Source: Undibacterium paludis (GTDB lineage Bacteria; Pseudomonadota; Gammaproteobacteria; Burkholderiales; Burkholderiaceae_D). From it: 64,000 nt of DNA. Position numbers and translations under genes: made by a program. Shown piece by piece: positions 16,545 to 25,911 of this stretch. Under the pieces are notes generated by a model, which saw only the letters and a list, made by a program, of their open reading frames with translations, had not been told where the DNA came from and did no database searches. Location: assembly GCF_022568815.1 (NCBI RefSeq), contig NZ_JAKZHX010000021.1, positions 29,490-93,489 of the forward strand, written 5' to 3'. How positions within the stretch are numbered: position 1 is the stretch's first letter; each line of letters begins with the position of its first letter.

Positions 16545-19500
16545 ATGAGTCATTTTCTGGATAGATTGAAGTTCATGTCGCGGGTGAAGTCCAGCTTCTC
16601 TGACGGACATGGTGCGGTAGTCGACGAGGATAGGAAGTGGGAAAACGGCTACCGCAGCCGCTGGCAGCATGACAAGATCGTGCGCTCTACCCATGGTGTC
16701 AATTGCACCGGTTCCTGTTCCTGGAAGGTATATGTCAAGAATGGCCTGATCACCTGGGAAACCCAGCAAACCGATTACCCGCGCACCCGCCCTGACCTGC
16801 CGAATCATGAACCACGCGGCTGCCCGCGCGGTGCCTCTTACAGCTGGTATGTGTATTCTGCCCAGCGCGTCAAATATCCGATGATACGTGGCCGCCTCAT
16901 GGAAATGTGGCAAGAGGCCCGCAAGACCATGGGGCCGATAGATGCCTGGGAAGCCATCAGCCAGAACCCTGAAAAAGCCAAACGCTACAAGTCCGTTCGC
17001 GGCCTTGGTGGTTTCGTCCGTGCAGACTGGGATACAGCGCAGGAAATCATTGCTGCATCAAATGCCTACACCATCAAAAAATTCGGTCCAGACCGCGTCA
17101 TTGGCTTCTCACCGATTCCGGCGATGTCCATGGTGTCTTATGCAGCTGGTGCCCGCTACCTGAGTCTGATCGGTGGCGTACCGCTGTCCTTCTATGACTG
17201 GTATTGCGACCTGCCACCAGCCAGCCCGCAAATCTGGGGCGAACAGACTGACGTGCCAGAATCTGCAGACTGGTATAACTCGACTTACCTCATGGTATGG
17301 GGTTCGAACGTACCGCAGACCCGCACGCCAGACGCCCACTTTTATACCGAGGTACGCTACAAGGGTACCAAGACGGTCGCCGTGTCATCTGACTTTGGCG
17401 AGATGGTCAAGTTTGGTGACATCTGGATGGCACCAAAACAAGGGACTGATGCAGCACTGGCCATGGCCATGGGCCATGTGATACTCAAGGAATTCCATCT
17501 TGGCAACAAGTCAGACTACTTCCGCAGCTATGTCAAACAATATACCGACATGCCCATGCTGGTGCGTCTGGTAGAACGTAATGGCAGCTATGTGCCTGAC
17601 CAGATGTTGCGCGCTTCGCAATTGCCTGGCAATCTGAACGAAGCCAATAACCCTGAATGGAAAACCCTGGCCATTGATGAGCTCACAGGTGAAATCGTGT
17701 CGCCAAACGGCTCTATCGGCTATCGCTGGGGTGAAGGCAAATTCGATGAAGGTGCCAAAGTTGGCCGCTGGAATCTGGAAGCCAAAGACGGCCATTCAGG
17801 TCGCGAGATAGACCCATTACTGAGCCTGGTGGGCAAGCATGATGAAGTCGTCACGGTAGGCTTCAATTACTTTGGTGGTGCCGATGCGAATGATATGTTG
17901 CTACGCCACCTGCCAGCCAAACGTGTGACACTGGCAGATGGCAGCACAGCACTGGTAGCGACGGTGTATGACTTGTCGATGGCAAACTATGGCGTCGATC
18001 AGGGCCTGGGCGGCGCGGTTGCGTCGTCTTATGACGATGATGTCCCCTACACACCAGCATGGCAGGAAAAACACACCAGCGTCAAGCGTGAGCTGGTCAT
18101 ACAGGTAGCGCGTGAATTTGCGCAGAATGCCCATGATACCCAGGGCAAGAGCATGGTCATCGTCGGTGCAGCACTGAATCACTGGTACCACAATGACATG
18201 ATTTATCGGGGCATCATCAATATGCTGATGATGTGCGGTTGCGTAGGCAAATCAGGTGGCGGCTGGGCACATTATGTGGGCCAGGAAAAACTGCGTCCTC
18301 AATTTGGCTGGGCACCGCTGGCCTTTGCCAGTGACTGGGTACGCCCTGCCCGCCAGATGAATGGCACCAGCTTTTTCTATGCCCACACCAGCCAGTGGCG
18401 TCATGAAAAACTGGCGATGGATGAGATACTGGCACCGACTGCCGACAAGTCCAAGATCAGCCACATGAGCATGATAGACATGAATGCCAAGTCTGAACGT
18501 CTGGGCTGGCTGCCATCGGCACCACAACTGGAAACCAATCCACTGGATGTTTGCGATGCTGCAGAAAAAGCAGGCCTGACACCGCAAGACTATCTGAAGA
18601 ACAGTCTGCAATCTGGCACAGTCAATATGAGTTGTGACGACCCGGACAATCCAAAGAACTTCCCGCGCAATATGTTTGTATGGCGCTCGAACATTCTCGG
18701 TAGCTCGGGCAAGGGACATGAATATTTCCTCAAGTATTTATTGGGTACACAAAATGCCCTGTTCGATGACCCTGATGAAGCAGTCAAGCCATCTGAAGTC
18801 AAATACCGCCCGGCCGCAGAAGGCAAGCTCGATCTGCTGGTGGTACTCGACTTCCGCATGAGTACGACTTGCCTGTATGGCGACATCGTCTTGCCAACGG
18901 CAACCTGGTATGAAAAGGATGACCTGAATACCTCGGACATGCATCCCTTCATCCATCCCTTGAGCGAAGCCGTACAACCGCTGTGGGAAAGCAAGACTGA
19001 CTGGGAAATCTATAAGGGTATCGCCAAAAAATTTACCGAGATTGGTGGTGACTATCTGGGTACCCGCAAGGACATCGTCTTGCAGCCATTGATGCATGAC
19101 ACACCCGGTGAGCTCGGTCAGGCACTGGAACCCAAAGACTGGAAAAAAGGTGAATGTGAGCTGATACCCGGCAAGACTGCACCTAATTTCTTTGTCGTCG
19201 AACGCAACTACAAAGATATCTACAAAAAGTTTACTTCGATAGGCCCTTTGCTGGACAAACTCGGCAATGGCGGCAAGGGCATCAACTGGAATACCGAACA
19301 TGAGGTCAAGGAGATAGCTGGCATCACCAAGGTGGTGACTGAAGAAGGTATCAGCAAAGGCCGCCCACGTCTGGATACTGCGATTGATGCCTGCGAAATG
19401 ATATTGACTTTTGCACCGGAAACCAATGGCCATGTCTCGGTCAAGGCATGGGAAGCACTGGGCAAGATCACGGGCCGTGACCATACTCACCTGGCTGTTG

Positions 19501-20270
19501 GCCGTGAACATGACAAGATACGCTTCCGCGATGTGCAGGCACAGCCACGCAAGATCATCTCGGCACCAACCTGGTCTGGTCTGGAATCGGAAGAAGTCAG
19601 CTACAACGCTGGTTATACCAATGTGCATGAATACATACCATGGCGCACTTTGACTGGCCGCCAGCAGTTCTATCAAGACCATCGCTGGATGCTCGATTTT
19701 GGTGAAGGCCTGTGTGTCTATAAACCGGCCATCGATACCAAGACGGTTGCACCTATGCTCAACAGGTCGCCGAATGGTGAAAAAGAGATCGTCCTCAATT
19801 TCATCACGCCGCATCAGAAATGGGGCATCCATTCGACCTATTCAGACAATCTGCGCATGCTGACCCTGAGCCGTGGCGGCCCGCATGTGTGGGTATCTGA
19901 AGTCGAGGCGAAAGAAGCAGGCCTGGTCGATAACGACTGGGTAGAAGTCTTCAATAGCAACGGTACCCTGACAGCCCGTGTAGTAGTCAGCCAGCGTGTG
20001 CCCAAAGGCATGTGTCTGATGTACCACGCCCAGGAAAAAATCGTCAATACACCGGGGGCGGAACTCAGTGGCAAGCGTGGCGGCATCCATAACTCGGTGA
20101 CACGTGCAGTGCTGAAGCCTACCCACATGATAGGCGGCTATGCGCAACTTGCTTATGGCTTCAATTATTACGGCACCGTAGGCAGTAACAGGGATGAGTT
20201 CATCGTCTTGAGAAAAATGAAGAAAGTAGATTGGCTGGAAGGCAAACTGGAAGAGGAGTCAGCATCATGA
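16545..20270 (+). CDS. narG: Respiratory nitrate reductase alpha subunit
   Basis: 1241 residues. The start at 16545 follows GGAG; an earlier frame start at 16533 is not preferred. The N-terminus has the FS0 [4Fe-4S] ligands in HGVNCTGSCSW (His, Cys, Cys) and RGCPRGASYSW (Cys), then the molybdenum-ligand Asp region YDWYCDLPPASPQ, and a C-terminal molybdopterin-binding domain. It reduces nitrate to nitrite on the cytoplasmic face using a bis-MGD cofactor. It is the first gene of narGHJI and overlaps narH by four bases (ATGA). It lacks a classical Tat peptide, as normal for NarG. Confidence 0.99.
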   Translation: MSHFLDRLKFMSRVKSSFSDGHGAVVDEDRKWENGYRSRWQHDKIVRSTHGVNCTGSCSWKVYVKNGLITWETQQTDYPRTRPDLPNHEPRGCPRGASYSWYVYSAQRVKYPMIRGRLMEMWQEARKTMGPIDAWEAISQNPEKAKRYKSVRGLGGFVRADWDTAQEIIAASNAYTIKKFGPDRVIGFSPIPAMSMVSYAAGARYLSLIGGVPLSFYDWYCDLPPASPQIWGEQTDVPESADWYNSTYLMVWGSNVPQTRTPDAHFYTEVRYKGTKTVAVSSDFGEMVKFGDIWMAPKQGTDAALAMAMGHVILKEFHLGNKSDYFRSYVKQYTDMPMLVRLVERNGSYVPDQMLRASQLPGNLNEANNPEWKTLAIDELTGEIVSPNGSIGYRWGEGKFDEGAKVGRWNLEAKDGHSGREIDPLLSLVGKHDEVVTVGFNYFGGADANDMLLRHLPAKRVTLADGSTALVATVYDLSMANYGVDQGLGGAVASSYDDDVPYTPAWQEKHTSVKRELVIQVAREFAQNAHDTQGKSMVIVGAALNHWYHNDMIYRGIINMLMMCGCVGKSGGGWAHYVGQEKLRPQFGWAPLAFASDWVRPARQMNGTSFFYAHTSQWRHEKLAMDEILAPTADKSKISHMSMIDMNAKSERLGWLPSAPQLETNPLDVCDAAEKAGLTPQDYLKNSLQSGTVNMSCDDPDNPKNFPRNMFVWRSNILGSSGKGHEYFLKYLLGTQNALFDDPDEAVKPSEVKYRPAAEGKLDLLVVLDFRMSTTCLYGDIVLPTATWYEKDDLNTSDMHPFIHPLSEAVQPLWESKTDWEIYKGIAKKFTEIGGDYLGTRKDIVLQPLMHDTPGELGQALEPKDWKKGECELIPGKTAPNFFVVERNYKDIYKKFTSIGPLLDKLGNGGKGINWNTEHEVKEIAGITKVVTEEGISKGRPRLDTAIDACEMILTFAPETNGHVSVKAWEALGKITGRDHTHLAVGREHDKIRFRDVQAQPRKIISAPTWSGLESEEVSYNAGYTNVHEYIPWRTLTGRQQFYQDHRWMLDFGEGLCVYKPAIDTKTVAPMLNRSPNGEKEIVLNFITPHQKWGIHSTYSDNLRMLTLSRGGPHVWVSEVEAKEAGLVDNDWVEVFNSNGTLTARVVVSQRVPKGMCLMYHAQEKIVNTPGAELSGKRGGIHNSVTRAVLKPTHMIGGYAQLAYGFNYYGTVGSNRDEFIVLRKMKKVDWLEGKLEEESAS

Positions 20271-21820
20271 AAATACGCGCACAAGTCGGCATGGTGCTGA
20301 ACCTGGATAAATGCATAGGCTGCCATACCTGCTCGGTCACTTGCAAGAATGTCTGGACCAGCCGTGATGGTGTTGAATATGCCTGGTTCAATAACGTCGA
20401 AACCAAGCCCGGCATAGGTTATCCAAAAGAATGGGAAAACCAGCAAAAATGGAAAGGTGGCTGGCACCGCAATGAAGCTGGCAAGCTCGAACCCAGGCAG
20501 GGTGGCAAGCTGCGCATACTTGCGAACATTTTCGCCAACCCTAACCTGCCAGCGATTGATGATTATTACGAGCCTTTCACCTTCGATTATGAGCATCTGA
20601 AAAATGCACCGCTGGTGGAAACACCACCGACAGCACGCCCTATCTCTGTGCTGACTGGCAAGAAGATGGACAAGATAGTCTGGGGCCCGAACTGGGAAGA
20701 CGATCTTGGCGGTGAATTTAGCGCACGTAGCAAGGACGCCCTGTTTGAAGGTGTGCAAAAAGAGATGTACAGCACCTTTGAATCGACCTTCATGATGTAT
20801 CTGCCACGCCTGTGTGAACATTGCCTGAACCCGGCTTGCGTCGCATCCTGCCCTTCTGGCTCTATCTACAAGCGTGAAGATGATGGCATCGTGCTCGTCG
20901 ATCAGGATAAATGCCGTGGCTGGCGCATGTGCATCTCTGGCTGCCCTTACAAAAAGATTTATTACAACTGGAGTTCGGGCAAGGCAGAGAAATGCACTTT
21001 CTGCTATCCACGCATAGAAGCTGGCCAGCCTACCGTGTGCTCGGAAACCTGTGTAGGTCGCATCCGTTATCTCGGTGTCTTGCTGTATGACGCTGACAAG
21101 ATAGAAGCCGCCGCATCGGTGCCGGATGAAAAGGATTTGTATGAAGCCCAGCTAGGCTGCTTCCTTGACCCGCATGATCCTGAAGTAATCGCCGAAGCAC
21201 GCAAGCATGGCATACCTGAGAGCTGGATAGAATCTGCACAAAAGTCGCCTGTTTATAAAATGGCGATGGAATGGAAGATCGCCTTCCCGCTGCACCCTGA
21301 ATACCGTACCCTTCCCATGGTCTGGTATGTACCACCACTGTCACCTATACAAAAGGCAGCAGAGGCAGGTCACATGGGCATGAATGGCATTATCCCGGAT
21401 GTGAAGTCTTTACGCATACCAGTGCGTTACCTGGCCAACCTGCTTACCGCAGGCAAGGAAGAACCCATCACCAGCGCCCTGGAACGCATGCTGGCCATGC
21501 GTGCCTACAAGCGCTCTGAAACCGTGTATGGCGAACTTGATCACGCCGTCTTGAAACAGGTTGGCCTGAATGCGGCGCAAGTCGAGGACATGTACCAGAC
21601 GCTGGCGATCGCCAATTATGAAGACCGCTTTGTAATCCCTTCTTCACACAAGGAAATGGTGGAAGACAGCTTCAATGAAAAAGGCAGTTGCGGTTTCACC
21701 TTTGGCAACGGTTGCTCAGGCGGTACTTCGGACGGTGCGCTGTTTGGCAAGAAACCACAGGGTAGTGTGATCTTTGTCGATATGCCAAAGTCACGCAAGA
21801 AAATGTCCACTGTCGAATAA
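20267..21820 (+). CDS. narH: Respiratory nitrate reductase beta subunit
   Basis: 517 residues. It carries the four cysteine-rich iron-sulphur groups of NarH: CIGCHTCSVTCKNVW near the N-terminus, CEHCLNPACVASCPSG, CRGWRMCISGCPYKK and CTFCYPRIEAG. The Trp in CRGWRMC marks the [3Fe-4S] cluster of this subunit. It passes electrons from NarI hemes to NarG. The start ATG overlaps the narG stop and follows GAGGAG. A stable hairpin follows the gene, before narJ. Confidence 0.98.
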   Translation: MKIRAQVGMVLNLDKCIGCHTCSVTCKNVWTSRDGVEYAWFNNVETKPGIGYPKEWENQQKWKGGWHRNEAGKLEPRQGGKLRILANIFANPNLPAIDDYYEPFTFDYEHLKNAPLVETPPTARPISVLTGKKMDKIVWGPNWEDDLGGEFSARSKDALFEGVQKEMYSTFESTFMMYLPRLCEHCLNPACVASCPSGSIYKREDDGIVLVDQDKCRGWRMCISGCPYKKIYYNWSSGKAEKCTFCYPRIEAGQPTVCSETCVGRIRYLGVLLYDADKIEAAASVPDEKDLYEAQLGCFLDPHDPEVIAEARKHGIPESWIESAQKSPVYKMAMEWKIAFPLHPEYRTLPMVWYVPPLSPIQKAAEAGHMGMNGIIPDVKSLRIPVRYLANLLTAGKEEPITSALERMLAMRAYKRSETVYGELDHAVLKQVGLNAAQVEDMYQTLAIANYEDRFVIPSSHKEMVEDSFNEKGSCGFTFGNGCSGGTSDGALFGKKPQGSVIFVDMPKSRKKMSTVE

Positions 21821-21821
21821 G

Positions 21822-21858
21822 TTTTTCAGGTGCGCAGTGTATGCGCACCTGCAAAAAA
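21822..21858. promoter_or_regulatory. Intra-operon hairpin between narH and narJ
   Basis: CAGGTGCGCA pairs perfectly with TGCGCACCTG over a five-base loop, flanked by TTTTT on the left and AAAAAA on the right. On the coding strand no T run follows the stem, so it is more likely an mRNA-stabilising or processing hairpin that adjusts narJI dosage than a terminator. On the other strand it would look like a terminator. Confidence 0.6.
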
Positions 21859-21885
21859 CAATAAAGACACCATAAAGGAAATCGT

Positions 21886-22563
21886 ATGCAAATTTATCGC
21901 ATCCTGTCGGCCCTGATGAGCTATCCGCAAGCGGAGCTGATCGCCGCCCTGCCTGAGATTGAGCAGGCACTGCAAGACGAGCCTGAGTTTCTCGATGCCT
22001 TGCAAGCTACCCTGGACTATCTGCGTTCTGACAGCCTGATTGCACTGCAAGAAAACTATGTGGCAACGTTTGACCGCACTCATTCTTTATCGCTGCACCT
22101 GTTTGAGCACATCCATGGCGAAAGCCGTGACCGTGGTCAGGCCATGGTCGATTTGCTGGAAGAATACCGCACTCACGGCTTTGAACCAGAAGCCAGTGAA
22201 TTGCCAGATTATGTGCCGCTGTTCCTGGAATTCCTGAGTCTCATGGATGAGAGTACCTCAGAAAAATTGCTGGGTGAAGCCATCCATGTACTGGCAGCCA
22301 TAGGAATGCGCCTGCAACGCAAGGACAGCCCGTATGCCAAGCTCTTCCTGATCCTGACGACCTTGACCGATGTCGTACCGCATGAACAGGGTGAACCTCC
22401 AGTGCGTGACATGGATGATGCAATGGAAACCTTTGGCCCCGGTGCCGATGGTGTAGAACCACTGCTCAAACCGAATCTGTCGGGTACACACCCCCTCAAT
22501 TTTTATCCCAGACAGCCCGGGCACGGTGCTGCTGCCGCCCAATCAACAGGGAGACCATCATGA
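21886..22563 (+). CDS. narJ: Nitrate reductase molybdenum cofactor assembly chaperone
   Basis: 225 residues of the NarJ/TorD helical family. The opening LSALMSYPQAELIAALPEI and the central LFEHIHGESRDRGQAMVDLL are typical. The chaperone inserts cofactor into NarG and controls membrane docking, and is not part of the mature enzyme. The start follows AAAGGAAATCGT. It overlaps narI by four bases. The C-terminal tail after about residue 195 is low in complexity. Confidence 0.96.
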   Translation: MQIYRILSALMSYPQAELIAALPEIEQALQDEPEFLDALQATLDYLRSDSLIALQENYVATFDRTHSLSLHLFEHIHGESRDRGQAMVDLLEEYRTHGFEPEASELPDYVPLFLEFLSLMDESTSEKLLGEAIHVLAAIGMRLQRKDSPYAKLFLILTTLTDVVPHEQGEPPVRDMDDAMETFGPGADGVEPLLKPNLSGTHPLNFYPRQPGHGAAAAQSTGRPS

Positions 22564-23243
22564 CTTATCTGCATCAATTCATTTACGGGATTTATCCCTA
22601 TATCGCGCTGGCGATTTTCCTGTTCGGTAGCCTCGCACGTTTCGAGCGCGAGCAATATACCTGGAAGAGTGATTCGTCACAAATGCTGCATACCGGTAAT
22701 CTGCGACTGGGCAATATCCTGTTCCACGTCGGCATACTGGGCCTGTTCTTTGGTCATCTGGTGGGCTTGCTGACCCCGGTCATCGTCTGGGATACCTTGG
22801 GCATCAGTCACAGCTTCAAGCAAATGATCGCCATGGTCGCAGGTGGCATCTTTGGCAGCCTGTGCATGCTTGGGCTCTTGATTTTACTACACCGCCGTTT
22901 TAGCGATGCGCGTATCTCGGCAGTCACCAAGGCAGGCGACAAGGTCTTGCTGTTATGGATCTTCGTCACGCTGGGCCTGGGCCTGTCGACGATCTTTGAA
23001 TCTGCCCATCATAGCGATGGTCACATGATGGTCTTGCTGATGACCTGGGCACAGCACATCGTCACTTTCAAAGGCGACGCAGCTGAGTTCATCGTTGCTG
23101 CCCCCTTGCTGTTCAAGCTTCACCTGTTCATGGGCCTGTCGCTGTTTGTGATTTTCCCATTCACCCGTCTGGTGCATGTCTGGAGTGGATTTGCCTCAGT
23201 CACTTATCTCAATCGCGCCTGGCAACTGGTGCGTACCCGCTGA
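22560..23243 (+). CDS. narI: Respiratory nitrate reductase gamma subunit (cytochrome b)
   Basis: 227 residues with five membrane segments. Heme-ligand histidines are visible in LFHVGILGLFFGHLVG on helix 2 and in the C-terminal helix region (KLHLFMGL, RLVHVW). It oxidises quinol at the periplasmic side and passes electrons through two b hemes to NarH. It closes the core narGHJI set; 18 bases later a PPIase gene begins, probably in the same transcript. Confidence 0.97.
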   Translation: MTYLHQFIYGIYPYIALAIFLFGSLARFEREQYTWKSDSSQMLHTGNLRLGNILFHVGILGLFFGHLVGLLTPVIVWDTLGISHSFKQMIAMVAGGIFGSLCMLGLLILLHRRFSDARISAVTKAGDKVLLLWIFVTLGLGLSTIFESAHHSDGHMMVLLMTWAQHIVTFKGDAAEFIVAAPLLFKLHLFMGLSLFVIFPFTRLVHVWSGFASVTYLNRAWQLVRTR

Positions 23244-23261
23244 ACGCTTCAGGAGAAAATC

Positions 23262-24023
23262 ATGCCAGTTATAGTCAACGACCATGAATTGACCGATGCC
23301 GAGATGGAGCGTGAATTACCATCCCATCAGGACGCCCGCGATGCAATACAAAGCGCCATGACCGCCCTGGTCTTGCGGCGTGTGCTGCTTGATGAAGCCA
23401 GCGTTCTTGGCGTCACTTCCAGGACAGGAGAAACTGCCAGCGATGACCAGATAATCGATGCCCTGCTCAGGCAGGAAGTCAAGGTACCGGTTCCTGACAG
23501 AGAAGAATGCCTGCGCCACTACCAGGCGTATCCCCATCGTTTCACGGTAGGTGCGCTGGCAGAGGCCAGTCACATCCTGTTCCAGGTCACGCCAGGGGTC
23601 GATCTCGATGCACTGCGACGTCATGCCGGCAAGATTCTTGCGGATTTGCTGGAAAATCCTGACTTGTTTGCTGAATACGCAAGAGCAAATTCAAATTGCC
23701 CGTCCAGTGAAGTCGGTGGCAGCCTGGGGCAAATCAGCATGGGCGGCACCGTGCCTGAATTCGAGCAGGCATTGTTTGCAGCCCCGGCTGGCAGCATCAT
23801 CCCACGACTGGTGGAGACCCGGTTTGGTCTGCACATCATCCAGGTGGGTCGCAAAGTGGATGGCCACCTGCTCACTTTTGCTGATGTGGAACAAAAGATT
23901 GCGAGCGCCATGCATCAGGCCAGCCATGATCGTAGCTTGCATCAATACCTGCAATTGCTGGTCGGGCGGGCAAAGATTTCCGGCATTGATCTCCCCGGAG
24001 CTGACAGCCCCCTGGTGCAATAA
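23262..24023 (+). CDS. Parvulin-type peptidyl-prolyl isomerase (PpiC/NifM-like)
   Basis: 253 residues. The C-terminal rotamase domain (about residues 100-215) includes ASHILFQVTPGVD, GGSLGQISMGGTVPEFEQAL and TRFGLHIIQVGRK, matching the parvulin fold. The N-terminal 90 residues are helical, as in NifM/PpiC chaperones. No signal peptide is seen, so it should be cytosolic. It starts right after narI and is likely co-transcribed; a maturation role for nitrate reductase is inferred from position. Similar genes follow narI in other Betaproteobacteria. Confidence 0.88.
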   Translation: MPVIVNDHELTDAEMERELPSHQDARDAIQSAMTALVLRRVLLDEASVLGVTSRTGETASDDQIIDALLRQEVKVPVPDREECLRHYQAYPHRFTVGALAEASHILFQVTPGVDLDALRRHAGKILADLLENPDLFAEYARANSNCPSSEVGGSLGQISMGGTVPEFEQALFAAPAGSIIPRLVETRFGLHIIQVGRKVDGHLLTFADVEQKIASAMHQASHDRSLHQYLQLLVGRAKISGIDLPGADSPLVQ

Positions 24024-24049
24024 CCCATTTCATTCATAAAGGTCATACC

Positions 24050-24508
24050 ATGTCAAAAGCAACAAAGGAACTGGTGCGCCAGCATCAGGAATGCGACGAT
24101 CAACTTACACGTAGTGAGACAGCGCTGCAAAAAGGCGAGGTATCGTCAGCGATCAGTCACTTCCGTCTGTTCAGCGAACAGCTCGACAGCCACTTCAGGC
24201 TGGAAGAAGAACGACTCTTCCCTGCCTTTGAAAAAGCGACAGGCATGTCGCAAGGCCCCACCCAGGTCATGCGCGGCGAACATGCAGACATACGCACGCT
24301 GCGTGACGAAGCCTATGCCGCCATGACAAACGGGCAGACAGCCGCTGCCCTTGCAGCAATTGACACCCTGAACGTGCTGATACAACAGCACAATGTCAAA
24401 GAAGAAAACGTCCTGTATCCCCTGTGTGCAGAGCGGATAGCGGACCTTGATACCAGCCTGGGCATGAACACCGGCAGCCCCTGTTGTGGTGCATGCTCCT
24501 GTGGCTGA
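24050..24508 (+). CDS. Hemerythrin HHE domain protein with Cys-rich tail
   Basis: 152 residues. The HHE pattern of di-iron ligands is complete: RQHQECD near the N-terminus, DSHFRLEEERLFP, RGEHADIR and QQHNVKEENVLYP. The extreme C-terminus, CCGACSCG, adds four cysteines within eight residues and could bind metal. The family senses or handles oxygen, NO or iron; related proteins (YtfE/RIC, DnrN) repair NO-damaged iron-sulphur clusters. Its place in the nar operon fits protection from NO. Exact function is not known. Confidence 0.88.
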   Translation: MSKATKELVRQHQECDDQLTRSETALQKGEVSSAISHFRLFSEQLDSHFRLEEERLFPAFEKATGMSQGPTQVMRGEHADIRTLRDEAYAAMTNGQTAAALAAIDTLNVLIQQHNVKEENVLYPLCAERIADLDTSLGMNTGSPCCGACSCG

Positions 24509-24556
24509 CAGGGTGTTTTACTGGCAGCACATCACCGGCTTTGACTATCATCACTT

Positions 24557-25849
24557 GTGTCTACGGCAAAAATCCTCAGCTATGAGTTAAGCCCTTCACC
24601 AGCCACAATATTTGGCTGCCTGCTGCCAGCGCCGTGGCTGGGTGTAGCGGCCGGTTTGATGCTGGCTTTTTTCCCGCTACAGGGCTTGCCCGAACGCTTC
24701 TCGCCGCTCACGCTGGCTGTCACACATTGCCTGGCCCTGGGCATGCTGGCGCCGGTAATGACAGGTGCATTGTTCCAGTTGATGCCGGTAGTTGCCCAGC
24801 AGGCTGTGCCTGCCGCCCGCATGATTGCTCCCTTTGTGGCGGTTGGTTCGGCACTGATAGTCGCGGGGCTGAGCGCCGGTTTTTTATATGGCATGCAGTC
24901 GGGCTTCATGTTCGCAGCCGGACTGGCAGCCCTGCTCTATGGTTCGGTAGTGATTGCCCTGCTGTTGGCAGCCTGGCGCATACAGGTAGTTGACGCCACC
25001 ACCCGGACACTGCGCTGGGCAGGGCTGACGCTCGGCATAGTCGTTGCGCTCGGGATAGCTCTGGCGGGCCAGTTTTCGGGATGGTGGCAACTCGATATCA
25101 TGTTCATATTACCGCGTCATGTCGCCTGGGGACTGGTCGGCTGGATCGCCTGCCTGGTGCTCGGCGTGGCGACAACGACCGTGCCAATGTTCTGGCAAAC
25201 CCGCCGACCGTCCCTGCACTGGCAGGCCGGATTGCCAGGCTTGTTATGGCTGCCGCTTTGTCTGGCCATCTGGCCACCACTCTGGTCTGCTGCCTTGTAT
25301 CTGGGTTGCGGCATCATGGCGACGCTGGCATTCATCAGTCTGGTCGCAGTCTGGCATGCCAGACGTCGTTTTGATCCTGCCTGGCCCTTGTGGCTGACTT
25401 GTGCAGGTAGCTGGCTGCTGGCCGCGATCCTGTGTACGCTGAACCCGGATGTATTGCCAACTCAGCTGGCAACCGCCCTGCCATGGTGGACAGGTGTGCT
25501 GGCGCTGGTTGGTGGCGCGGTCCTGCCTGTCAATGCCATGCTGGGCAAGATCATTCCTTTCCTCGTATTTTTGCATTTGCGCAGGCAAACTCCGGCAGGG
25601 CAACGGGTACCGACCATGCAGGCAGTATTGCCGCCACAGCGCCTGGTCTGGCAAACCCGGCTGGTGCTATTGTCCCTGCTGCTGTTGCTGGCCCTGCCAT
25701 TTGCCCCTTCCCGACTTGCCCTGATTGCAGGTCTGGCTTTCGCCCTGGCGCAGGCGTGGATGGGCATATTAATGCTCATGACCCTGTGGCGCTACCGGCA
25801 GGAATTACGCGCCGTCTTGCACACATCTGCCACGGCATCCCCCAAATGA
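24557..25849 (+). CDS. Polytopic membrane protein, heme-copper/NnrS-like, unknown function
   Basis: 430 residues beginning with GTG, about 12 membrane segments. Conserved-looking segments are THCLALGMLAPVMTGALFQL (residues ~55-75), PRHVAWGLVGW and NAMLGKIIPFLVFLHLRRQ, each with a membrane-embedded His. They recall the 12-helix cytochrome oxidase subunit I-like and NnrS-like proteins found with denitrification genes. It lies between the hemerythrin gene and moaA in the nar cluster. Heme binding and a role in NO or nitrite handling are guesses. I do not recognise a named family with certainty. Confidence 0.7.
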   Translation: MSTAKILSYELSPSPATIFGCLLPAPWLGVAAGLMLAFFPLQGLPERFSPLTLAVTHCLALGMLAPVMTGALFQLMPVVAQQAVPAARMIAPFVAVGSALIVAGLSAGFLYGMQSGFMFAAGLAALLYGSVVIALLLAAWRIQVVDATTRTLRWAGLTLGIVVALGIALAGQFSGWWQLDIMFILPRHVAWGLVGWIACLVLGVATTTVPMFWQTRRPSLHWQAGLPGLLWLPLCLAIWPPLWSAALYLGCGIMATLAFISLVAVWHARRRFDPAWPLWLTCAGSWLLAAILCTLNPDVLPTQLATALPWWTGVLALVGGAVLPVNAMLGKIIPFLVFLHLRRQTPAGQRVPTMQAVLPPQRLVWQTRLVLLSLLLLLALPFAPSRLALIAGLAFALAQAWMGILMLMTLWRYRQELRAVLHTSATASPK

Positions 25850-25911
25850 ACTAGTCGTGACTGGCTTTGCGGCGAATTGTTTTACCCTCTGGTGTGCAGC
25901 AGAATAAAAGC

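Noticed and set aside
18738..19832. 364-residue open frame antisense to narG
   Set aside because: NarG is continuous and highly recognisable across this span; the antisense frame has no domain or ribosome binding site.
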